64,000 nucleotides of DNA from Paramacrobiotus metropolitanus. Its lineage: Eukaryota; Tardigrada; Eutardigrada; Parachela; Macrobiotidae. The position numbers were made by a program, and so were the translations under genes. The notes beneath the pieces are model-generated. The model saw nothing but the letters and a program-made list of their open reading frames with translations. It made no database searches and was not told the origin of the DNA. The stretch covers positions 1 through 64,000 of the forward strand of contig NW_026570441.1 of assembly GCF_019649055.1 (NCBI RefSeq), given 5' to 3'. Positions 22,195 to 30,890 of this stretch are shown here, piece by piece. Each line of letters opens with the position of its first letter. Position 1 is the stretch's first letter.

Positions 22195-23784
22195 TTAATT
22201 TATGCTTGAACGTGGATCTTTAATTTCTGGCTCTTCCGACATAACCTTTCTCATGTCGGCTCTTAGCCTTTCTTCCCTTTCTTCGGCTAATTGTACGAAG
22301 AGTTGCCAAACTTCAATTGGCGGTTCTTCTCTGTTGAGTTCGTTCTTGTAATCTTCGAAGTTTGGGATTTCGTCATACTCTTCTTCGTTACAAGTGGGAC
22401 CTTCGATTGGCGCTCTTGAAAGGGCGTCTGCGTTGTCGCAGTATTTGCCCGGCTTGTATTCGATCTTGAATCGGTGACCTTGAAGTGCCAATGCCCGTCT
22501 TGTTAATCGGGGATTCATGCATGACTTGTTCGACTCCGACCTTAGAAGATTCGTCAGTGCTTTATGATCCGTTCTCACTGTGAATTCGGAGTAGTCGATA
22601 CATGACTTGAACTTTCTGACGGCGAACATTACCGCCAGACATTCCCATTCCGTTACTCCGTAATTCTTTTCAGCTCCATGCAAAACGCGGCTTGCGTATG
22701 CGATGGGATGTCCTTCTTGGGACAGGATCGCACCTAGCCCTTCCTTCGATGCGTCGCACTCGATCCACTGTCGGCCTTGTTGGATCGAACTTCTTTAGTA
22801 CTGGATCCTTGCATAGTGCTTATTTTAGGTCATTGAATTCTTGGTCATGGATCGCTGACCAATTTCTTTTGATATTCTTTTCGTGTCTCAGCAATTCGTA
22901 CAAATGCGCCGTCTTTTGCGCGTATCCAAGGATGAACTTTCTGTTATAGTTCGCTAATCCTAGGAATGACCTCAACTGCCGTTCAGTTGTCGGTTTCTTT
23001 TGGCCGTCAACTGCCATGACCTTTTCGGGATCCATCCTGATACCATTCTCACTGAGGATGTGCCCAGGAATCCCATTTCGCGCATGCCGAATTCGCATTT
23101 CGTCGGCTTAATTGTGAAGCCTGCGTCAATCAAACGTTGAAGGACATTCCTCAGGTTCTGCATGAAGATCTCCCAGGTCTTCCCTGCGAAGATCACGTCA
23201 TCAATGTAGCCGAAAACGCAACCCATTCGCTTTGCGTTCGACAGGACTTTATCCATGCAAATTTGAAAGGTCGCAGGTCCATTGCAGACTCCAAAAGGCA
23301 TTCTTTTGAATCGGAACATTCCGTCCTGCGTGACGAAAGTCGTCTCATCTTTCGAGGCTGGGTCCATTGGGATCTGCCAGAAGCCACTTTGCAAGTCCAT
23401 TTTGCCGTAATATTTGTTTCCCGCGCATGCGTCAAGCAGTTCATCCGGGTTCGGCAGTGGATAGTTATTCTCTTTCGTCAGCTTGTTCAACAAAATGTAG
23501 TTGACACAAAATCTTGTTGCCATAGTTCCGTCGCCATTCTTCTTTGCTGCCAATACGACCGGGAAACTCCATTCCGCATCGGATGGTTCAATGACATCTT
23601 GCTGTAACATCTGTTTGATGTGCTTCGTGATGAATTCGCGACCTTTCCAGCTCGTTCTTGCCGGATTGCATTTGACTGGTTTTGCGTCGGCTTTGGCAAT
23701 GGTGTGCGTTACCCCTTCGACATCGCCGTACGGTTGCTTTGACGTGGGAAGAACTTTCCAAAACTCCCAAAATGCATTTCGCAC
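22195..23784 (-). pseudogene. pol: element 1 reverse transcriptase and RNase H
   Basis: RT motifs are clear: FPVVLAAKKNGDG, motif A KMDLQSGFWQIPMD, RMPFGVCNGPATFQ and catalytic YIDDV at about 23195-23209. The connection (LGLANYNRKFI) follows in the ORF 22820-23098. RNase H (22195-22683) includes EWECLAVMFAVRKF and TVRTDHKAL. Frameshifts lie near 23085 and about 22780, so the protein is not continuous. The enzyme would copy the genomic RNA. The family is Ty3/gypsy by motif spelling and by the downstream integrase. Confidence 0.85.
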
Positions 23785-23817
23785 GTCATTTTTCTGTTCT
23801 TCAGTTAGGTCTGGTCC

Positions 23818-24943
23818 TTACTTTAATCTTTCAATGATGTCATTCAGTTCTTCTTTTGTCTTTTCATCCACTTCAGGATCTTCGAGTATGTTTTTCACGA
23901 CGGCAGCCGAGTTGACCTTTACATTCTCTAGGTGTTCGTAATGTTCTACGTAACCGAGAAATTGGCCCTTCCTTACGGTCTTTCGGCTTTTGCTTCGGTT
24001 CTCTATAACGATTTCAAACCGTGTGCCGTTATGGTCCGTTACTCCCGTTCTCGGTCGGACTTCATTATCCTTTTGGGGGGTCGCTGCATACATCAGCTTC
24101 TGATTCCGCGGTACATGAACTCCCATCTTGACCTTTACGCGCGTTGCCAAGTTTGGTCTTAACTTGACTCGCTGATCGCTGTAAATCTTGATCGCCCCTT
24201 CTGGGATTCTTGCTCTCTGCACTTTAATTCTTCGAACAATGATCTCTTTCTCTTGTTCTTCATTCTTTTCATCGTCTTCGTCAAGGTCCAGCAGATCTTC
24301 TTGATCAGAAAGGTCACTCACTCCCGAATCTTCAGAAGTGGTCGAGTTATCGCTCGTACTCGAGAATTCCGAATCGGATTCGCTGCTATTAATTGCTTCA
24401 AGCGCTTGACCTTTGCTCCTTTTTTCGACAGGTCGCTCATCGACGCCTTCATCTTCGCTTCCCGTCGAAAGGTCATCATCTTTATCCTTGGAAGCGCTTA
24501 GTTTTTTCGTTTTTCGGGCAGAGGTTTGTCCGTTTCCTTGGACTTTCGTCCGTTTCGTGCAGTATCCTTGGATTTGTTCTTGTTGCGCGAATCCTCGCTC
24601 GTGACCTATCCCTTTCCTCGTCTTCCGAGCTATCAACTGCTTGAGCGGTATTCGGTGACCTTTCTGCTTTTTCAACTGGTGGCCCTTCCTCACCAGTTTC
24701 GGGTGACCTTTCGTCGACTTTCGGAACTGACCTTTCTGGCTCTTTTTCTTCCAGCATCGAGCTTAGTGACCTTTCGTTCTTCTCGGTTGGTGGCCGTTCC
24801 TCACCATTGCCGAGTGACCTTCGCAAAGATCCCACTAACGCTGCTGCCTTTTTCTCTTTCGGAGACATTTGAGCCTTTTTTGCCTCTGTTACCGGGATTC
24901 CGTTTTCCTTGTCCCGAATCGCTTGGTTTAGTTCCTTAATCAT
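23818..24943 (-). pseudogene. pol: element 1 linker and pre-RT beta-barrel region
   Basis: Two overlapping frames (24482-24943 and 23818-24693) show a frameshift near 24.6 kb. The first part is acidic and Ser-rich (STTSEDSGVSDLSDQEDLL). The second (IKIYSDQRVKLRPNLATRVKVKM through TVRKGQFLGYVEHYE) resembles the small dUTPase-like barrel that often precedes RT in Ty3/gypsy pol. It ends just before the RT frame at 23784. Element 2 has the homologous sequence at 43081-43869. Confidence 0.55.
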
Positions 24944-25041
24944 CTGAGCCAGCTCATACGCTGTGTGCGTAGGTTCTTCTTCTTCGGCGCCTGTGCCGTT
25001 TTCTTGTGCAGCGCTTGTGCTGACTTCTTGTTCTTTTTCTT

Positions 25042-26484
25042 TTATTTCTTCGGCGCTTGTGCCGTTCTCTTGTGCAGCGCTTGTGCTGACTTCTTGTTCT
25101 TTTTCTTTTCTTTTTCAGCACTTGTGCCGTGACCTTTAGGTCTCTTATCACCGATAAAGACGCAGTTAGCCATCAACTCTTCTGTGCTCCAGTCGTCACT
25201 CGGTATTGTCTCGTACATGCACCAAGTATCCCCGCCTCGTTCGGGATACTCTACACCATCCGGATCTGGTGCAAAGGTCGCCTTCTTCTTTCCTGGATAA
25301 CCGAATAATCCAAGTTCGCGTCTTTTTCTCGTGACCTTTAGCTCTGGTATTTCTCCCGTGAATATCGGTACTTCTTCATGGGTTTTTCTCCATTGTTTAT
25401 TCCATGGCCTTAAATTTCCTTTCTTTAGGCAGGCCTGGTAAAAGTCAAATAGCTCGCACCCCGGTGTGCCGAGTCCATTTGGGAAAATGACTGTTCTTCC
25501 TTGACCTTTCCATAGGTAATTGACTCTGAATTCCCAGAATAAGTCGACCCTTGCTTGCTCCCATATTTCATTTTCTTCTCTAGCTCGTCGCCTTTCTCTG
25601 TCGAGCTTTGTGATCGGGTTGTTGTACCATGGGTCGCTTTTATCCGCTTTATCGGGAATAAAGTTGTCAGCTTCTTGCTGCCAATGATGGAGCCACTTTC
25701 CTCTGGAGGTGATGTAGTTCTTGACTACCGATAACCATTTTCGATAACATTGCCAGAGGTAAGTTGCTTTTGGCAACTCTGGCATGGGAAGTGTCCTCAC
25801 GATTGATTTGACCTCTTTATCTTCTTGTCTTTTATGACGTGCGATTGCCGCATTGCATTTCGGCCATTCCGAAAGGTGATCTTGCGTCATTTCTTGCATG
25901 CATTTTGCACATCTTTCTTGAGGTCGCGCTATTGAAAGGTCATCGCTGTCGTGCCAATCGTGATTGCAAGAGGTTGCTCTCTCTTCCTCCGTCCATTCTC
26001 TTGGTCTACGGTAGACGACGCGGTTGTCTCCTTCCGGCATCCGTTCTCTCGGTTTGGGGCGGACGATAGCACGATTATTCGCTTCTCCGGAGTCGGTATC
26101 TGTCCATTCATCTTCCCTTTCAATTTCGATTACGCTATCTCCTGAGGATACCTCAATAACTTTGATTTCTTCATCTGCAGAGCGTGGTTCGGAAGTAAGA
26201 CGACGACTATTCTCTGCTACCTTTTTGCGCAGGCGCGTGTCTCGACCTTTAACCCGCTCTCTTGCTTTGTTACGCTTTTCATCAGCAGTGCGTGGTTCGA
26301 AAGTATGCTGAGAACCATGTTCTGCTTTCTTCGTATCCAGTTGCTTTCTGGCCTGGTCTCGTATGTCCGAGAATAATGCTCTTTCGTCGCTATTCATCAG
26401 TCCAGGGTCTTTCCTGGGCCCAACCATTCTCGTGCCCAGTGCCTCTGGTACTGGGATTAGCCTTGACCACTCCAATCCAGGCAC
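25042..26484 (-). CDS. element 1 conserved domain of unknown function between protease and RT (480 aa)
   Basis: This ORF has no family I can name. It starts with low-complexity sequence containing LIPVPEALG and two AE-xxxxx-FEPRS-like units. A Cys/His cluster (CNHDWHDS, then ERCAKCMQEMTQDHLSEWPKC) could bind zinc. A long well conserved part follows: KNYITSRGKWLHHWQQ, WEFRVNYLWKGQGRTVIFP, GLGTP, VTRKRR, TFAPDPDGVEYPERGGDTW, CMYETIPSDDW and TEELMANCVFIGDKRPKG. The same blocks in the same order occur in element 2. Such a domain is not standard in gypsy pol. Strong conservation of Trp, Gly, Asp and Pro suggests a folded protein. Confidence 0.65.
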   Translation of the reverse strand: MPGLEWSRLIPVPEALGTRMVGPRKDPGLMNSDERALFSDIRDQARKQLDTKKAEHGSQHTFEPRTADEKRNKARERVKGRDTRLRKKVAENSRRLTSEPRSADEEIKVIEVSSGDSVIEIEREDEWTDTDSGEANNRAIVRPKPRERMPEGDNRVVYRRPREWTEEERATSCNHDWHDSDDLSIARPQERCAKCMQEMTQDHLSEWPKCNAAIARHKRQEDKEVKSIVRTLPMPELPKATYLWQCYRKWLSVVKNYITSRGKWLHHWQQEADNFIPDKADKSDPWYNNPITKLDRERRRAREENEIWEQARVDLFWEFRVNYLWKGQGRTVIFPNGLGTPGCELFDFYQACLKKGNLRPWNKQWRKTHEEVPIFTGEIPELKVTRKRRELGLFGYPGKKKATFAPDPDGVEYPERGGDTWCMYETIPSDDWSTEELMANCVFIGDKRPKGHGTSAEKEKKKNKKSAQALHKRTAQAPKK

Positions 26485-27110
26485 TAGCGACTATTTCTTT
26501 GCAATCAGCGCTTTTGCTTGCATTATCTTGATCTGTTCTATCGTTGGTGACCTTTGTTTTCCTTATGACTTCGGTGACCTTTTGCTTCTTCTTTAATCCC
26601 TGTGCCTCTGGTACTGGGATTAGCTCTTCGCCATTCTCATTTTGCTTCTTATCATTCGATCCCTGTGCCTCTGGTACTGTGATAGCCGTTTGCCCCGAAT
26701 CATTTCTTGGTTGAAGTTCGGTGACCTTTCCTGCATTGACTTTTGCAGAGGATTTCGGCTCATCATCTTCAGCTTCAGTTTTTCGTTCTTCCTCGTCATC
26801 CCCGTCTATCAAGATAAATTTCTTTGCGAGGAAGTCGAATCCCAGTAGGACTTGGACCTCGTCTGATGCAGGTCTCACGTAAAACGAGTGTTGGATCGTT
26901 TTCCTTCTTGAAGTCACTGGTGCTACGCAGTAGTGCGTTACTTCGAAACCTGACGTTCCACTGATCCCTATGATCATCACCTTCTTTTTTGGTGTAGTCT
27001 TACAGTCTTGAGGCCATTCCTCTCACAGAACTGTAGACAAATCAAAGACGTCTCTGCGCCAGTGTCAAGCATTGCCATGACCTTTTTGTTTACAATTTTG
27101 ACTTCGTGTG
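26390..27110 (-). pseudogene. pol: element 1 aspartic protease
   Basis: The sense strand encodes KVMAMLDTGAETSLI with the catalytic DTG at about 27058-27066. HSFYVRPASDEVQVLLGFDFLAKKF gives the second conserved ILG-like strand. A stop after the DTG part and a change of frame separate it from the ORF 26390-26980. The protease would cut the Gag-Pol precursor. The C-terminal part carries the repeated peptide PVPEA. Element 2 has a better preserved copy. Confidence 0.7.
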
Positions 27111-29162
27111 TGTAAGCTTCGATCCGTTTCGGTAAGTACCTTTCGTGCTCCAACGATCTATCCGTTTCGGTACGTCGGGTCGCACGCCTGAAAACTTTTC
27201 GATCCCCTTTGACTTCGGTAAGACGTTTGTCTGCTCCTTCGCAGCGGTCTCTTTACTTGTGACCTTTGCTACTTCGCACATTAACCCCTTCTCTTGTGCG
27301 TTCTCGTGACCTTTTATCACTTGCGCAATAACTTCGTATTGTGACCTTTCATTGCGCACGTCTTTGGACGGCTTTTCTTGCAATTTTGCCATTATCTCTT
27401 GCGTAATTTCATCTGCAAGGGTCATCTCGTCATCTTCTCCCTTTTTCAATTCTTCTGGTGACCTTTCATACACAACCATCTTATGGTCGTTTTCTTTCAT
27501 CCATTCTGTAATCTTCTTCGCAACTTCATTATTGGTGCGAGTTGGATCAATCTGAGATGACATTCCGTCAGTTCTGGGCGGTGACCTTTCGATGTCATTC
27601 CGGATTGCTTCAGTCATGTCATATGACTTCTCCTTCTGCGGAGTTTGCGCTAAGTCCGGTGACCTTTTCGATTTAGACATGAAAAATCCGCCATTCGGTG
27701 ACCTTTGTAAAGGTACTTTCTCACCATATTGAGGCGGTAATTCACCCTTCTCAACCCGCTCTCGAAACTGACGGTTATTTTCGTCACATTGGACTTTCTC
27801 TTTCCAGTACTCTTGTACTTTCGGTTGTGAAGCTTTTACTTGTTCCTCGAGATGCTTTCTCATTCACCAATCTTGTTTCTCTCTTTCTTCCCAGTAAGCT
27901 TCTCTGGAAATTCTCACATCTTGCGGTGACCTTTGTGGCGGAGGAAATGGTTTCCATATACCGTGCTGTCCATTCGGCCTGTAAGCGACTTTTTGCCACT
28001 GCATCTTTTGCTGTAGAGTGTTTGCCTCATCGAGAGAGTCACCTGAGACTTGCTGTGCCCCTTCGCTCTGTTTCACTGTTCGCTGCGCCATTCGCCGAGT
28101 CAAGTTACTTTCTTGACCTTTTGGTTCATCGGCGACTTCACCGTGACCTTTCTCTTTCAGTGACTTTTGAGTCTGTTGCACTGGCTGTCCCTCGTGACCT
28201 TTCACTTCTTCATCTCCCTCTTGAGGTGACCCTCCAGCCTCTTGCGCTCCTTGCGCAGCCACGGCCCTTCCGTGACCTTTCTCAGCAACTCTTGCTTGAG
28301 ATACTTTCGACATCTGCTCAAGAAATTTCGGTGTATCTGGACCGTCTCCGTGCGTTCGTTGCACCGTTACGGTCATTCCGTCAACTTCAAACGCCTTTTC
28401 GACAAACTTTCGGAATCTTGCGTGATGTGTCTCATCATCTTCTTCTTCCGAAGATCCTGCTTTCAGCCTTGCTACTGCATTCGCGAAGAGTTTCTTTCTC
28501 CTCGTCGTTAAACTCTCCGCTTGTTGCGGTGACCTTTCGGTCTGCTGTCCTCGCAGCGTAACGTTACTTTCGTGACCTTTCCTTGCAGTTACTTTCTGCG
28601 GTGACCTTTGGGTCTGCTGTCCTTGCAGCGTCACGTTACTATTGTGACATCTTTGATTTGCAGTTACTTTCTGCTGTCCCGGATGCAGAGTTGAGGCCCT
28701 TCCATCAGCCCTGTTGCCCGCAGTTACTTTCTGCGGTGACCTTTCGGTCAGCCCCGGCTGCACTTGTTGCAGCGTCACGTTACTTTCGTGACCTTTGGTT
28801 GCAGTTACTTTCTGCTGGTCCGGATGCAGATGTTGATGCCCTTCCATCAGCCCTGTTGCCCGCAGTTACTTTCTGCGGTGACCTTTGGGTCAGCCCGGGT
28901 TGAGTCAAGTTACTTTCTTGACTTTCCGCAGTTGCTTTCTGCGGTGACCTTTCAGTCAAACTCTTCCGTCCTTGCGGCAATCTTTTTAAACCCTTCTCTT
29001 GACCTTTGCGAGCCCCTTCGCTCGATTTCGAGTTACTTTCTCGAATCCTCGGATTTCTTTTCCGGGTCTTTGCGTTACTTTCGCAGCATCCGTTTCTCGC
29101 TGCGGTCCTTGCCTCCAGCGGAGCACATTGCTCCTCTATATCCGGTGGTTTCGGTTCCGGAC
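27090..29162 (-). pseudogene. pol: element 1 pol N-terminal spacer rich in KGH/ERS/KVT peptides
   Basis: Three ORFs (28780-28980, 27864-28847 and 27090-27863) make up a broken, low-complexity region between gag and protease. The 27864 stop is a TGA in frame with the next ORF. The protein is built of units such as TERSPQKVTA and ARKGHESNVTL. All three peptide types are the same nucleotide motif GAAAGGTCAC read in different frames. A better conserved stretch (WQKVAYRPNGQHGIWKP, RSPNGGFFMSKSKRS) matches element 2. There is no known catalytic domain. It may be an unstructured linker kept for its nucleic-acid content. Confidence 0.6.
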
Positions 29163-29192
29163 GATCAGTAGGCTCACCGGCGTCTACTGGCC
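29163..29192 (-). promoter_or_regulatory. hairpin on the gag stop codon, element 1
   Basis: GATCAGTAGGC and GTCTACTGGCC can pair around an 8-nt loop, with one mismatch and two wobbles. The gag TAG is within the stem. Element 2 has a perfect 11-bp version at the same place. The pol frame (EPTDRPEPKP) opens in the -1 frame here, so this may promote recoding between gag and pol. Confidence 0.55.
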
Positions 29193-30890
29193 TTGTACGT
29201 TTCCTTGGACCATCCCCTGCACCGGCGCACCTTGCGCCTGACCGGCACCATTCGCCGGGGCGAAGTTTAATCCTCAGCCTGGCTGACCGAAACCGTTCTG
29301 GTTTCCACCGACGAAGCCGCCTTCCTGCCCGCCGTAATCGCCCTGGCCACCTTGACCGGCGAAGTTGCCCTGGCCACCTTGACCGGCAAAATTCTGGCCA
29401 CCTTGACCACCGTTATTCCACTGGCCTCCTTGACCACCACCATTCCATTGGCCACCTTGACCAGCACCATTCCATTGGCCACCTTGACCACCGCCATTGT
29501 TCCATTGGCCGCCGCCATAATTGCCGCGATTGCCGCCACGGCCACGGCCTCTTCCTCGGAAGCCTCCGCGAGCCGGGCCGTATCCACCGTTTCCTCCGCC
29601 TTGGCCACCTTGACCAGCGAAGTTACCTTGGCCTCCGGCGAAGTTTCCTTGGCCACCTTGACCACCGCCGAAGTTTCCTTGGCCGCCGAAATTACCCTGG
29701 CCACCTTGACCCCCATTGTTCCACTGGCCACCTTGACCAGCGAAGTTCCCTTGGCCACCTTGACCAGCATACCGTCCGCCTTGGCGTGATTGTGGCACGT
29801 ATCCATTTGCCATCGCATTGCGCCATCCGCCGTGATTGTTGCGCAGCATCAGCCATTCTTCGTATACAACCCGATTGGGGATTTGATTCCACGGTGTTCC
29901 CGCGAATGAGCACGCTTGCGTGTGGTGATTGCCGTACATGCAATTCTGGCATGTCAGAGCATTATTTGCAGCCCATCCGTCAATCATGGTGAACAGGCGC
30001 TCTACCCGCGACCCGCATCGTGGTCCTTGATTTCCTTGTCCACGGTTTGGTCGGAAATTTCCTTGGTTTCCTCCGCCGCCGTTGAATACCTGGCCGGTAA
30101 AGCCCGGATTCGCCTGAGCCATTCCTTGACCACCGAGCCCTCCATTCAGGGCATTCCCTTGACTGTTCCTTTGCGGGTTTTGCGCTGGCCGGGCCGTCTG
30201 CTGGGCTGACGCCTGGATCGCTGCAATCGCGGGCTTGGTCACTTCTTGAACCGCCGTCTGTATCGCCGCGATCGTCGCGTACGATATCTGGCCTTTATTC
30301 CGTTCGTTGCCAAAGGTCACCTCTTGAGTGCCTAAGGGCGGGAATTCCGTATTATATCTTAGCATCTGTGCCGAACACGACTGGTTTTGTCGCCCATTCG
30401 CGACTTCTTCGATCTGACCGGACCGAACGATGACGCAGTCGTCTTGAGTCCGGTTGCCTCTCGTGACCTTATACTTTTCTTTGCCAGTCGACCATGTGCG
30501 GAAGAATTCCTTGATGTCCATTGGGTTATGGAATTTCTGTGCTCGAAGTGCCTTATAAAGGTCACCATCGTTCTTACATCCTTGAATCAAAAATCCGATG
30601 GCCTGCTTCTCTGTTATGATCCGTTTCGACTTGAAGCGCATGATCGCCTGATAGAACTGGTCAAGCGTTTCCTTGCCAGCTTCGAATTTTCTTGTCATGG
30701 CTTCTCTTAAGGCGTTGACCCCTTCGTCACGATCGCCAAATTGTTCCTTGAACTTTGTCATCCATTCATCGACGGTTAGTTCTTCCGCCTCTTCTTCATC
30801 ATCAATTTCTCTTTCCGCATCAAACTGCGTTGGCTACTTCTAGCATCATTGCTGCATCGGAAAGGTCATACGTTTTTGAGTCTCTTTGAC
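29184..30890 (-). pseudogene. gag: element 1 gag: capsid, CCHC knuckle, Gly/Gln-rich tail
   Basis: The main ORF (29274-30761) contains a Ty3-type capsid segment (FGDRDEGVNALREAMTRKF, then QFYQAIMRFKSKRIITEKQA). A zinc knuckle CQNCMYGNHHTQAC (C-x2-C-x4-H-x4-C) follows. A long tail of GGQGGQWN, FGG and RGRGRGRGG repeats is probably RNA-binding. The N-terminus (TYDLSDAAMMLEVANA) lies upstream to about 30890 but is separated by a frameshift and small deletion near 30830-30860, judged against element 2. A TGA at 29274-29276 interrupts the tail, after which the frame runs on to TAG at 29184-29186 inside a conserved hairpin. The antisense ORFs over the Gly-rich tail are composition artefacts. Confidence 0.8.

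Noticed and set aside
14588-26325. GGTTCGAA cores as Pol III B boxes or tRNA genes
   Set aside because: The consensus GGTTCGANNCC is not completed, there is no A box, and most copies are inside protein-coding sequence.
29006-29992. 328-aa plus-strand ORF (GHLDHRRS-type repeats) antisense to gag
   Set aside because: It mirrors the Gly/Gln-rich gag tail; the repeated composition suppresses stops in several frames.
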